A DNA stretch of 64,000 bases from Chondrus crispus (GCF_000350225.1 NW_005179283.1:62001-126000); one strand, 5' to 3'; positions 21,505 to 32,496 are shown, counted from the stretch's first letter. Numbers and translations are program-made. The notes: generated by a model not told the origin, from the letters alone.

Positions 21505-21838
21505 CACGCGCACTTTCACCACGTTGATCGTTCGCAACGCCCGCACTTACGGCTTGTGCCGCCGCTGCGCCCGCGCCAGCGACGCGCCTCCACGCGTCAG
21601 CGCCATCATCTCGTCCCCCCGCTCGCGCTTGCACGCCGCCAGAAACCCCAAGTCTCCCTTGCAACTCTGCTTCGCAAGCAGCTCTCCAGACCCCTTCTGC
21701 TTCACTCGCGCATGGCGGCGCAAGCGGGCGAGGCGCCGAAGCCGCGCCGCACGCGCAGCCGCGCCGCGCCCTGCGAGAGGCAGAGCGGCAGAGCGGCAGG
21801 GCGCGGAGAAAGGCGAGGAAGAAGGCGGGTGAGGGCAT
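21505..21838 (-). pseudogene. ORF carried by the MULE, 5' part (unknown protein)
   Basis: From the ATG at 21838 within the right inverted repeat the frame begins MPSPAFFLAFLRALPL, a hydrophobic, signal-like start. It then shifts frame and continues with VKQKGSGELLAKQSCKGDLG, then ERGDEMMALTRGG and AQRRHKP. An in-frame TAA that overlaps a GTAAGT motif is followed by VRALRTINVVKVRVL at the solo-LTR junction. It is either a captured host gene with lost introns or one with nonsense changes. The whole ORF would be near 290 residues. Confidence 0.5.
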
Positions 21839-22093
21839 GGCGGCGAGCTATGCGGGGCGGGGCGGGGAGGAGCTGGGGAATGTAGACGCGGCAAAATGGC
21901 TGGTTGAAAATCTCGTGACCGCGCGTCACTGTATGTCACCGTAGTGGGCACTGGGCGGCCTCTGATTGGCGCCAGACGGCTACGATTTGAGGCCGTGAGG
22001 GGTGCGGGGAACGAGTGAGCGCTGTAGTCGAGTCGTTCCTGTAAAACAGAATTCCATTTACAGTTTGCAGTCCGGGGACTACATCGCTCACTC
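21638..22093 (-). repeat. MULE right terminal inverted repeat
   Basis: This is the inverted partner of 7997-8445. Its outer end reads, on the minus strand, GAGTGAGCGATGTAGTCCCC, directly next to the TTATGTTTG duplication at 22094-22102. Confidence 0.88.
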
Positions 22094-24624
22094 TTATGTT
22101 TGAACTGTCCAAGAAGTACATCCTGACAACATCCATAACTGCAAAGTTGATTTTGCGACCAGCCAGGTCACGAGAGTCAACATGGTCGTTGGCACACTCT
22201 TGAACGACATTGAGGACTTTTACGCAAAACTATTTCATTCCCAATGAAGAACGAGTCGATATCCCCATACGAAGAAGCAGGAAATACAAGCGGACCTATC
22301 CCCATGGAATCATTAGTGTCCCAAAAGCGGGACGGTATCGGCCGAACGTCGTGTACATCGTTCACAGCTCCACGCCACCCGACAGCCCTGCCATCATATC
22401 TGTGAATCACAAGACCAAACATATGTGGCGGATCACTGTAATTCCAGTTATATGAATTGATGCATACTACATCTCCAGCAGAGGCAAAGAGCATACATGC
22501 TGAGACAAGCGCATCACGGAGTCGCCCAGTGCTTTACTCATGCAATTTTGAGGAACTAGCTGCAATCCATCCAGTGACAAGTGCTTTGAGGATGTTTCCA
22601 ATATCTCCATCCAGAGACTGTACGGCCATAGTCTTGCAACTCGTGCCACACCCACGAGACGCGATCCAATGAGCGTTTCGCACTGTGGTGTACAGAACGC
22701 GAAAGAAGCAAGATGCGAACACCTCAATATCCCCTTGGGCATACTGAGACAAGGAGAAAAGTTCAGTTGAGCATTCTGTAGATGAAACAAACAAACTTTG
22801 TTCTTGCAGCTGGTGTTCCTTTGTGTAGAGTCCCGTTCCTTGAAGATCCGTCATGCGCTGACTTCTAATAATGGTTGGAGCTGCAGTGGAAGATCCAGGA
22901 ATAGCAGATCCAGGAGGAGTAGCAAGTTCCAGAGGTGCCACTGAACGCTCCACAAAGACAGAAATAAGCCGAGGCATGGGTACAACTCTGTCACCATGCA
23001 CATTGACGAAGAGTGAGTTGGAAGCGTTACAGGTGTGAAGAAGCGCGTTCTTCGTATCCTCTCCTGCGTCGATGCTCAGCCTCTCTGACATTTCTGTCCA
23101 CAGCGCTTTGTACATTTCCCTGAAGACAGAGATGGGGAATTGCAGAAGAGCAGATTCTGCGATCTTGCCCTGCCTCTTCCTCCCGGTCCGTGAGTCCGTT
23201 CTATTCCTCCATTCTTCGAAAAACGACTTGCCGGCCTTCTTCATTATCTTCTGTGCCATCTGCAGGGCCTCATTCATACACTTATATGTCGGCTTCCCAA
23301 ATTCACCGGTACGGAGCTCAACACCACTCTTCAGAAACCTTCCTGCGCGAATGTGCTCAATTGGATCTTGACTCTCCAATCGAACACCAAGGATGCTTTT
23401 CAGCACTTCACTTCGTGTCTCGCGTAGCGAAAGTTCTCCAAGACTCGTAACCCTTTCCAGACTTTGAAGTATGTATTGACAAACGCCGACGACGTGAATC
23501 GAAATTTCCCGCATCAAAACGCAAGCCTCAGGAGTGTAACCGGTTGTAATTCTAGCAGTGCTGTTGACATCCATGCCGAATATGGCAAGCAAGGGACGCA
23601 ATTCAGAGTGGAGTGTTGATGCCTTCCTTGTGTTGCTCTTTGTGATGTCGAGTTTCACACAGGAATTCACATTGAGTACGAAGTTGGGAGTGCGCACCAG
23701 GACACCCAAATCGGGATAACAGCGCATGGTGATGAAAACTTTTTCTGCTAGATCTTGCCCAGGAAGGTTATAACTGCACTCAACGGCAGCCCAAAGCGAT
23801 TCCATTGCAATATGCAATATTCCCGAATGCATGCCAGCAGCAAGCTTGGGGCCTTTCTTGACGTCGTTCGCGAACCGATTCTTGAAATCCAGCTTAAGTT
23901 CTGCCTTTCGATTTTCTTGACGCCTGAACATATTCAGGCCCTCTGCGGTTTTGCTTTTGTTTGCAACAAACCACATGTAGCTCAATGACTCATCTATTTT
24001 CCAGTTGGCAAATTGGAAGATGTCCGCCGTGCTCGCTGCCTGCGGGATTTGCTCCACTGGCAGACGATAATATGCCAGAGCATTGCTTAGTCGCGCCGGG
24101 GAGCGGATATCATTTCTCTTGGTACACTTCACACCGAGTCTCATCTTCATTGTGTGAATGAAGTCATTGATGGCCTCACTCGGCTTTCCAGCTTCAGATG
24201 TCATTTTGGAACCCGAGAGAACAAAATGACAATACATTGCTACAAACGTCGAGCAAGTCATATGGCTTCGCGATCAATGCCTGAGGTAGTAGTCGTCGAA
24301 AGTCCTTCTCAACAGTACAATTAAGACCCACACTAACAAAATACAAATTTGACATGTGCTGAAAAGTTACGGCATTTGACGTGTTGCCAGCATACTGATT
24401 ATACATATCAAGTGGAGTTTGTACATAGAAGAGAACAGTTCGGCGCCCATTGGACAGGTATTTCTCTCCTCGTCAGAACGTCTCTTTTTAGCTTTACGCA
24501 AAAGATTAAAAAATCTGCAGTTAGAGTTGTGGAGAGACCAAAACTCAAGCACATAGTAAGAGAAGGGGTTTCGAGCTTCTAAAGCGACCATTTGGCATTC
24601 GTGAGAGCCGTCAACCATGAGCAA
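22094..24624 (-). pseudogene. 5' half of the interrupted helicase-type gene (unknown N-terminal region)
   Basis: The longest part (22534-24261, 575 codons) is open and has protein-like composition but no family I recognise; it contains SPARLSNALAYYRLPVEQIP and DLAEKVFITMRCYPDLG. Upstream, frame changes near 24390 and 24255 link it to short coding pieces reaching about 24610 (MVDGSHECQMVALEARN). Downstream, an in-frame TAA at 22534-22536 is followed in the same frame by a segment with SAGDVVCINSYNW and PHMFGLVIHRYDG, resembling the 1B beta-barrel of UPF1-like helicases. After one more frame shift near 22225 the reading reaches MDVVRMYFLDSSN at the MULE boundary. The frame then continues as IIMTTKLALVV at 7987. 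The full protein would be about 1500 residues with the helicase at its C-terminus. Confidence 0.7.
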
Positions 24625-24637
24625 ATGGGCTTATCAT

Positions 24638-24880
24638 AGCCCATCAATTCTGAGAATAGGCCAGCAATTCTGAACGGAATTGATGGGCTCTATTGCACTT
24701 TGTGGAGTGACAAGATAAAATGTCTCATAATCAGGCTCTGAATCCAGGCCGAAATGTGATGCGTGAAACAACGGTGCTTTAGACCATCAAATTACCTCAA
24801 AATTATCAATTAATTGGCGGGCTTGGCAGCCTGCGTTGAAGGGGTCGTCCACAAGTGCTTTTAAGCCCATCAATTCGGAG
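24638..24880. repeat. Short inverted repeats, MITE-like
   Basis: AGCCCATCAATTC at 24638-24650 is inverted at 24677-24689 (13-bp arms). It recurs in direct orientation at 24864-24876, there followed by AATTTGATGGGC. The pattern suggests remains of a small foldback element, but no clear target duplication was found. Confidence 0.45.
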
Positions 24881-25707
24881 AAAATTTGATGGGCAGGGCG
24901 GGGGCGTCAGGAACGACTTCTATTTTGAAGTGCTGGACTCACAAGTGATCGCAATTTGAAACAGGATTAATGTAGGTCTTCTCGACTTGTTATGATCAAC
25001 TTCACATTATTTTGGTGTCGACACGATGTAGATCTACATCCTGCATGCAATTGTTTCTAACCGACTACAGTAAGCGTTTTGGCAGTTTCTGTAAGTTGAA
25101 AAAGCAGCTCATTTTTAGTAAATTTCAACTTGCGCCATGTTACACCGCTATCCCTGCGCTACGAATCGGGGTGAAATGGATCACCGGACGTCTCGTCATC
25201 GTTTCACATCCTGCACCGATTCCTGATCCTACTCGTTCCACTTTCCATCGTTCCAACTCCCATCCCAGGCACTAGTTAAGATTCAGTGTGACTTTCTACG
25301 GAAGCCTGCGTTACTCCGTGTGACGTTCTCGCGCTGTAAGTACTTGAAGCACTTATCATATCTACTCCCTACTCTTCCTTCCCCTTGCCCCTCCCCCCTC
25401 TCACACCCCCCTTTGCCACCCTACTTTCTCAAAAATTATTCCCCTATCATACCTCTCTACCCCCCACAATTGTGGGTTTCCAATTTCCCGTACATCATGT
25501 CTGATGCGTCTCATAGTACCGTCTGTCTGTATGTAGTGCAGGCGGATTCCGGGCGCCAAATCCGGGCCGCCAAAATTGCATTTCAGGCAACCCCATTTTC
25601 TGTCATTAACAATTTCAGACCGCTGGAATGTACATGTGCCACATGCCAATTTACCGTCAGAAAAAGAAAAAGGGTGTTCAGGTCTGCAGCGCAGTATGTG
25701 TACTGTA
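24881..25707. other. Spacer with no gene seen
   Basis: It lies between the helicase gene and the MITE. It includes a C/T-rich run near 25365-25480 and short frames without motif or bias. Confidence 0.5.
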
Positions 25708-26214
25708 CAGGGGGCTCGCGATATAGTACCATCTTCTTTAGTGCCAGCTCTGATATAGTGCTACCCTTCTGCAAGTGGCACGAATTTTGAGCCAAAAACG
25801 ACGGGTCTCCAGATAGGCAAGGCAGTTGGATGGACGTATTGCCCGAGAGCCGCTGCCGCTGCGGAAAGATATTATGCAGTTGCCTACTAGAATAGAGACT
25901 ATGTCGGAAAAAGGCAGAGTCGATGATGCAATTGGACATCTGCAAAAGTGTAGGCTGGCATTTATGGCTGCGAAAAAGGAGGAAGTCAATGCGACCGCTC
26001 GGCAGCTACTAATAACAGAAATGTTTGATTAGACGGGAGTCTGTAGTGAAGATGCAAAATGTGAGTGATGGCGCCCTGCGAGCGGTTTTTCTGAGCAGTG
26101 ATACAAGGGAGTGGCTGCAAAAAAGCCGGATCTCATTATATTACAGTGCCTGGTTCGATATAGTGCCGTTTTCGGCCCACTGACACAGGAAAGCACTATA
26201 TCGCAACCCTCCCG
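25708..26214. mobile_element. Tc1/mariner- or pogo-type MITE, 507 bp
   Basis: The left end reads CAGGGGGCTCGCGATATAG and the right end, read inward on the minus strand, CGGGAGGGTTGCGATATAG. Both are directly flanked by TA (25706-25707 and 26215-26216). Internal copies of the GATATAGTGC motif near 25752, 26155 and 26193 give an extra hairpin near the right end. There is no transposase. TA duplications and short matching inverted repeats fit a non-autonomous Tc1/mariner or pogo element. Confidence 0.68.
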
Positions 26215-26494
26215 TACTACATTTCGTCTTAAGTTGAAGTCTCCAATACCCCTGTTCTCGAAAAGTACACTGGTTAATGTAATTAATGTGGACCTCATAA
26301 TTTTTGAGGTCCCAATTTTAGAGGGCATTAGAGAAATTTCGAAGCGAAATTTTGTTAATTTGGAAATTAATATGGACCATCTTAAATATGAATCCACATT
26401 ACTTACATTGCGTTTCAAGATTAATTTGGTCCACTTTATTTGTTATGCCCACAACTATTGTGTTGTCAATCATTATCAATTGTGCCATGATCTT

Positions 26495-26607
26495 TCAATT
26501 TACTGGCTCTCCATCGAAATGGTTGTGGTGCTGCGCAATGATGCCTTGAAGCTCTTGCCAAAGTCGCTTTTCTTCCCACAATCCGTCCAAGTATCTTTCC
26601 ATACCTA
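26495..26607 (-). pseudogene. pogo-like transposase, C-terminal end beyond the Copia insertion
   Basis: The minus strand reads GMERYLDGLWEEKRLWQELQ, then about 15 more residues to a TGA at 26495-26497. This matches the NGxWEExQLxPxLQxII end of pogo/Tigger-like DDE transposases. It completes the gene whose main part starts on the other side of Copia (32887-33831), with a 1-nt shift at the junction. Confidence 0.65.
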
Positions 26608-27000
26608 TGAAGACGACCATCTATGGTCGCATGAAATTCTGGAAATATGGACATGATGACCGGCATTGGTCGCACGTGATCATCGCAGTGATGAAATTGT
26701 AGTAGATGTCCGATTAGGTCAAATGTTCATAATCACTAACCGTCCGTCTACATGATCGGCCACGCAACTGTAGATCTGACGAAGTCGTGGGATGTGTTTG
26801 TATCTAGTCCTGTAGTGAGACTGCTGTATTTAAGTAGGACGTCTACAAGGTTGCTGAAAAAAGAAGCCTGAGGTTAGTCGACGCCACTAGCTCTCAATTG
26901 TTCGCCCGAAGAACCGTTCTATTCAGCCAGAATACTGCTCGCTCTACATTTATCCAATATCGCTCGAACCAGACGCAACGCTCTAGCCGAACATTGTTCA
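26608..27000 (+). repeat. Copia 5' LTR
   Basis: It starts TGAAGACGACCATCTATGG and ends GAACATTGTTCA, and includes TGCTGTATTTAAGTAGG, a probable TATA-type promoter. It is the direct repeat of 32497-32886 with scattered substitutions and small indels. Confidence 0.9.
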
Positions 27001-27006
27001 TTATTA

Positions 27007-27022
27007 GTTATGGGCCCAGCGC
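27007..27022 (+). promoter_or_regulatory. Copia primer-binding site, initiator tRNA-Met anticodon arm
   Basis: Six bases after the LTR the sequence GTTATGGGCCCAGCGC is complementary to GCUGGGCCCAUAAC, the anticodon arm of eukaryotic initiator tRNA-Met. Copia elements are known to be primed by an internal fragment of this tRNA, as in Drosophila copia. Confidence 0.78.
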
Positions 27023-27061
27023 CTAATTTTTATCTACTCTCTCCTCCCATGTTCTCATGGG

Positions 27062-28485
27062 ATGTCAAATCTGCACCGTGGACAGATTGCAAGGGCGACC
27101 AAAAACAGTACAATGGATCAGTCTCTTCATAGAATGCGTTTCAAGATTTGTTTACCAATAACAACAGCAATAAGATTCCTGAAACGTTGCGGGCGATCTT
27201 TCTCAAGTTCCAGCTCTCTGGAAGAGCTAAAAATCTCTACTCTGGAATAACAAATGAAGAGCTAGTAGGTGATGATGGTGCCAAAAAATCCGGAGGCCGT
27301 ATATTACAGAGGCCTTATAATGACGCTCTCTCCGTAGTAAGTGAGGCATTCAGAGCATTCAATTTACGATGGGATACAGCCGAAGCAACACTGCGTCCAT
27401 GAAAAAACTTCGAATCAAGGTTTTCTGCTCAAGGCGCAAATTCAACTCAATATCCAATACCACAAAGCTCCCAGACTGCATCATTGCTCTGATGCCACTA
27501 TCAAACTCGAGAATTGATGACACACATCTCATATCAGTAATGGCAACAGCAGCACAATCTGCTCAGTACCTAAATGGATCGTGTACAAATGACAAGTTCC
27601 TTTCAGCTATCATTTATCAGCCTGTGGCCTCAATAGTCGAACAATGTGATAAGTCTTCTCAACAGCCTGCTGAAGGGTCGCATTTAACGGCCAGCTCTGC
27701 TGGGCAAAACAAACAAAAGTTTCAATATGACAAACCATTACAAATCTAAGCCGACGAAGGCTGAATACGACGCACTAAAAATGCGGTACTCCCGTAACAA
27801 GTGCGGAAAATATGGTCACTGGATACGTGATCATAATTCCGACTGGTCGCTTCCACCGCATGTGAAGTTGGTAAGTGAGAAAAAACCATCCTTCTACAGT
27901 GCCAGCTCTGCAAGCTTGGTTTCCACAAGAGACCAGAAGAAGAAGGCAATTTTTTTCAATGTGGCAGCCCTTGTCAGATCAACTGCATCCACATACACGA
28001 AACCTGAGCTCCGTCCTCTCGTGGATGATGATGCCCCTTTCTCCGCAATTCGTCTGGTTGAACGCAACTTGCTGACAGTGCACGTCAGATCTGGATCACC
28101 TAAAAACCTTGATCCAATACCAAGCTCCCTAAATGGTCACTCTCACTGGGAATATGGGACCGGAGAGCACAGCAGTCCTGCCAGAAAGATAATTGGATCT
28201 ACCGTAATCAGTGCAAAGTCCCAATCAAGACGCACAGTAAGAGCTACCCATCTGGTGCTCGAAGGCTCTTCTCAATGGGTAGTAGGACGTAATGTCACCA
28301 GCATTGCGAACTTGCAGCACATAGAACGAAATTGCATACAGTTCTATGCAGACGGAGAGGCACACTACATACCCCTGACAATCCATGCCTTTCTAAGCTT
28401 TATTAAGCTATCTGCCTTCTTAGAGCCTAACACGTCGTCCGTTATTCGATGTCCCAACGGAACCATGTTCATCGACAAGACATGA
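27062..28485 (+). pseudogene. gag: Copia gag and protease region
   Basis: Coding is spread over three frames. Capsid-type sequence (DLFTNNNSNKIPETLRAIFL, then DALSVVSEAFRAFN) is followed by a decayed CCHC zinc knuckle (NKCGKYGHWIRDH, at about 27797). A protease-like DDDAPFSAIR segment replaces the family's DxGAPxSxIG. The last frame (27727-28485) is open for 252 codons. Frame changes near 27150, 27390 and 27730 make it non-functional. Confidence 0.75.
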
Positions 28486-29121
28486 GCTGAGGTTAAGAAT
28501 ATCTTTGTCAAAGTGCACTAACATGTCTGCGGGTATGCAAACTGTACGGACTACACGCTACTGTTAGAACGCAACGACCTCTGCAACGAAGCAGCAGCAG
28601 CATATGCTGCGCAGTCTATCGAAAACTGCACTGCATGCAAGACGACAGTAGCTCCACAGCCCAGCAAGAAAGTATCGATCAGCTCTCTGAACAAACACTT
28701 CAATGAGATAGTGTGCATAGACCACTTCTATCTCGATGAAATGCGTCTTATTAACTGCATGGCCCTTGCGTCCAGGTATTCTTTAGCCGTTGGATCTGCG
28801 TCCACAAAGGATGCATTTTATGCCTTTGAAGGCACACGGGCCTCTCAATTCTGGTATCCTGACGCTGTTCAAATAGACAAGGTATTCCAAGTTAGCTGTT
28901 TCAAGACCCATATGGACAGGCTTGGAATTGCTATTCGCCCCGTTCCGCCGGGAACGCACGACCTCTACGGCAATGACACCATGTCTGCCTTCGAAATAGC
29001 AAAAAGGGTTCACAAAACCTCTTCAATCCGCAAAATCGTGTCGAGATACCAGAAGACATCCCAAGTCCTCATAATAAGCTTCGAGCAAAGAGCAAGCTGT
29101 CTTTAATTCTGAAATCCTTAG
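28486..29121 (+). pseudogene. Copia integrase, first part
   Basis: After a stop at 28485 and frame breaks, a zinc-finger remnant (NCTACKTT) leads to the integrase core (EIVCIDHFYLDEMRLINCMA, ASRYSLAVGS, FWYPDAVQIDKVFQ, a PPGTHDLYGNDTM end). The first Asp is present (CIDHF). The second appears in QIDKVF, where the family has DxxxEF-like sequence, so catalysis is doubtful. A solo LTR interrupts it at 29122. Confidence 0.7.
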
Positions 29122-29751
29122 TGTGGCATAATTGCCGACGACTACTGTATACATTAGATTTGCAATTAGATCTAGATCCTGCTGTAAGGTAGGGACCTTA
29201 CAGCGTGCCAGCGCGCATATCTTACAGCTCGCACGCCAGCACACGTGTACGACACGTGTGCTGTCAGCCCGAGGGCTGACAGTACTACAGTGCAGGACGA
29301 CCCGCAATGTACAGTAGTACGATACTGTACTATAGTATGTCAACTCCGACTTGTATATTAAATAAGAGGAGGGGGCGCCGGCGGAGGAGGACCAAGGTAG
29401 CTTGGTCACGACCCACGACCGCGGCGCAACCCTCCAGCTTACTCTAATTAGTGCGACACCTTCGCGCGCCTTTTAGTTAGGAACCGGCACGGGTCGGGTT
29501 GCGCGACACGCGAGCGAGCCGGGATCCGCCTCCGCCCATCAGCGCTGGTGCGTAACCCAGCGCTGTTCTGGAGCGTCGAGGTGTCGATCCGCTCGTGCGT
29601 GCGCGCAACCTACCCTGACCCGCTCTACCACACTGCTACCGGGCTCGTGCCTGGTTTCATGAGCAGGAGGAGTCCCCCGTCTTCTGCCGATCAAGAGTCA
29701 CCGTCGGACTGTTAACTACACCCCTCCGCTGCTGGGGGTGTTTATGCTACA
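29122..29751 (+). mobile_element. Solo LTR, chromovirus family, inside Copia
   Basis: A diverged relative of the 714-bp chromovirus LTR starts TGTGGCATAATTG and ends GGGGGTGTTTATGCTACA. It has the same TATATTAAATAAG box and hairpins. The flanks CTTAG (29117-29121) and CTAAG (29752-29756) are a duplication with one mismatch. Copia integrase coding resumes directly after it. Confidence 0.8.
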
Positions 29752-29958
29752 CTAAGCAATCAAAGAGATTCCGGTGCACGTAGGAGATCTAGTTGAAGTA
29801 CACACCAAGAAACAGCACGAAAAGAGAGGAAAGTGGTCTGTACCGATGCCGATTCTCTCTGTAGATGCAGATGCACGAAGTACAACAGTTCCTAGACACA
29901 GCGGAAAACTTTATCAATAGCTATCGAAAACGTAAGGTTAGCGAGTGCTCACGACAAC
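29752..29958 (+). pseudogene. Copia integrase C-terminal part
   Basis: Between the two nested LTRs the frame reads IPVHVGDLVEVHTKKQHEKR, then GKWSVPMPILSVDADARST. This is the GDxVxVxxKxQxxKRGxW motif at the end of Copia integrases. It breaks off at the second LTR (29959). Confidence 0.7.
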
Positions 29959-30577
29959 CTGGAGCAAATGGTCCAAGACGGCATAGACTGCGTTTATGAG
30001 CTTCTCGATGACCTTACGACCCCAGTACCGGTCGGTTCTCAACAAAGCAGCGTACCCGACGGCACCAACTATAGTGGTATGGATGCCTCCGGTTCGGTAT
30101 TGGTGCGATGCAGAGGGGGTGTCCACAGTAGCGGTATACTACAACGCCGGCAGCCTCGCCAGAGGGTGGCTATAGGGAGACCGAGACGGACGAAGGGAGG
30201 TGCTACCCCTGAGGAAGAGAGATGAGTCCTAATTAGGAAGTTAGGGGCTAGGTCCGAGGGGATGAGGTAGCTGCTTTATTGTTCGGGAGGGAGGCACTTC
30301 CTCTCTAGTACGTCGGCCCCCTCGGGTACCAAGCTACTGTGCGTCTATATTACAGTAGCTATCATAACTAAATAGTAGTGTAAGAGCCTGCTCGGAGACC
30401 ATCCTTGTACACGTGGACACCGGTGCCTCTGCTAGCACGTGTACACGGGTCTATACACTAGTGTACGTGCGTTGTCACTCCAGCTTGCACGTGTGCACTA
30501 GACAACGTGTACAGCCACTAAATAAGGCCACTCTAGATACTGTAAAGCACCCGTAACGGAGTTGTCATACTACTACA
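29959..30577 (-). mobile_element. Solo LTR, family C, inside Copia
   Basis: Read on the minus strand it starts TGTAGTAGTATGACAAC and ends near TTTGCTCCAG. It is flanked by perfect ACAAC duplications (29954-29958 and 30578-30582). Layout matches the LTRs at 37540-38227 and 61268-61941: many TACACGTG motifs, a TACAGTAGC block and a G/A-rich end. No coding region is inside. Confidence 0.72.
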
Positions 30578-30582
30578 ACAAC

Positions 30583-32489
30583 ACGACTGCTGTAACCCCA
30601 TATATCGATTCAGACTTCTCCACAGAAGGGCATAACGTATAATCCAGCGTTGGTGACAGTGTTGCAGTATATTGGCCTGAAGACGACCAGTACTATTCAG
30701 GTACAGCACACTCAGCAGAGCCTGTTGGTCGTCTAAGTGTGCACTACGGCGACCGAGAAAAAGAGTGCCTGAACATGTCTACTGAAACATGGAAACTCAC
30801 GACGACAGTTAGTCCGAACTCGGGCACAACCTCAAGTGGGACAGGACAAAGCTGGTGACTGCTGAGAAAGACGTTCTTACGTCAATGCTGCAGAATTTTG
30901 GAAACAAGCCATTCCTCAAGCATGAAGCACAAGGGTTTGACCAATTCCCATTTTTTAACTCCCATAAATCGGAAGAAGGGAGCATCATGAAGACTGTGAG
31001 GCCTGTTCCGATCCAAGATGTTCTGCAATACGGCAATATTACTAGCAGCAATACTCTATAACGTCAAAAGAATCGACGATGGCTCAGTGCTCCTGAAGGC
31101 AAGAATTGCCCCGCACGGCAACGAAGACGATCTTAAAAATATACTCAACAAAGACTGCTCAACATGTCCGCCGACTAGACTGCGAATGGTTGAGTCGATT
31201 GCTGCCCTTCACGGTTGGAAAATCTACAAAGCGGACGTCAAGGGAGCCTTTCTGGAAACCGGAGAGGCACATCGGGATGTATTGTAAGACCTCCAAGAGG
31301 AAGCAGAATGAAATCCACTCATATCTGGCTGCTACTAAATGCTGCATACTGGCTTGCAAATGCAAATGCCAAATGGCAGAAGCAGTCTGAAGGTGTCATG
31401 GTCAAACTTGGGCTATCCCAGTCTAGGTACATAATTCAACTAATCCACAAGAGAGAAGGAGGAAAATTGGTACTTGTTGTTGCAAAAATTGCTGACGACT
31501 CTAAGGCAGCCGGGACAGAAGAAATGGCTCAGGACTTCATTGAAGAGTTTAACAAGACATTCAAACTCGGCGGCGTGAACCACGGCCCTGGCAAGCTCAG
31601 ACGTTTTGGGATGACTACTACACAAAATGAAGACTTCACAATTGAAAAGGATGCTGAGACAAGATGGACAGTTTAACCAAATACCCAATTACAATGCACA
31701 GATGCAGACGAGTTCAAGAAGGACGTAATGCAGTAGAAAAGTCGTTTTTGATTCGGTGAACAGCTCTCTTCGGTGGATAGGCACTGCGGCATCTCCTTTC
31801 TGCTCCTTTTATGCCAGCTATTTTCAACAAATGGCCCCAGACACAAAAGTGTCAGATCTTGTTACAAAAATCAACGTCGTACGCAAAGTGAAAAAGCTTG
31901 GCACTACAATCTCGTACCCAAGACCATCAGATAACACAAAATACGAACTCAGCATTCTCGTATTTTCTGACGCATCTCGAACAGATGAAAATAGTCAAAT
32001 AGGAGTCATAACCGGGTTGCTTGTTGGTGAAATGAAAAACAATACCATATATCATGCTCTCTCATGAATATCACGCAAATCGAATAGACCGGTAAAAAGC
32101 GTCCGTGCTGCAGAAATACTGGCTGCAGAGAAAGGAATTGATGAAGGGAAGATGGTTGCGCAAGCCTACTTAGAAATTATGAACATGGAAATCAGAATGA
32201 GGCTTTGCGCAGATTCTAAGGATTTATTTACGACACTGTCAACCAAGAGGAACTCAATCGAGCGGCCTCTTAGAGGTGATATCAGCTGTATTCGATTGGA
32301 GTTCAAGACGGGTTCCGTGGAAAATATCTCTTAGGTTTCTGTCAAAGTCAACGTAGCAGATCGGTTGACCAAGAAGGACAGTTAACTAACCGACATGTTA
32401 CAACTATCTCTTTTCACCGGTCGGTTTTGCGTGGACTGTGAAGGGTCACCGAAACCAAAAGATCTGACAAAAACTTTGGTTGAAAAGGA
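30583..32489 (+). pseudogene. pol: Copia Tudor-like module, reverse transcriptase and RNase H
   Basis: First comes a Tudor-like segment (about 30646-30795: VGDSVAVYWPEDDQYYSG, then VHYGDREKECLNMSTETW). RT follows with KRIDDGSVLLKARI, STCPPTRLRMVES and IYKADVKGAFLETG, then WLLLNAAYWLANANAKWQ and FNKTFKLGG. RNase H follows with LSILVFSDASRTDENSQIG, VKSVRAAEILAAE and DSKDLFTTLST. Multiple frame changes (about 31060, 31290, 31680, 32070) and stops are present. The RT catalytic YxDD box is lost in the broken segment. The ending ADRLTKKDS is the ADxLTK motif typical of Copia RNase H ends. Confidence 0.82.
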
Positions 32490-32496
32490 AGTTGTA

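Larger units (their letters stand above)
7997..22093. mobile_element. Mutator-like element (MULE) with long terminal inverted repeats
   Basis: The ends are inverted repeats of about 450 bp (7997-8445 and 21638-22093) starting GAGTGAGCGATGTAGTCC. They are flanked by 9-bp near-identical direct repeats TTATGTTGG (7988-7996) and TTATGTTTG (22094-22102). Long inverted repeats with 8-11-bp duplications define Mutator-like elements. No MURA-type transposase is seen, so this copy is non-autonomous. It carries an unrelated minus-strand ORF, two later LTR insertions, and has itself split a helicase-type gene. Without the nested insertions it would be about 1.8 kb. Confidence 0.87.

Noticed and set aside
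26111..26656. 181-codon frame
   Set aside because: It crosses the MITE end and the Copia LTR start, so it cannot be a gene.
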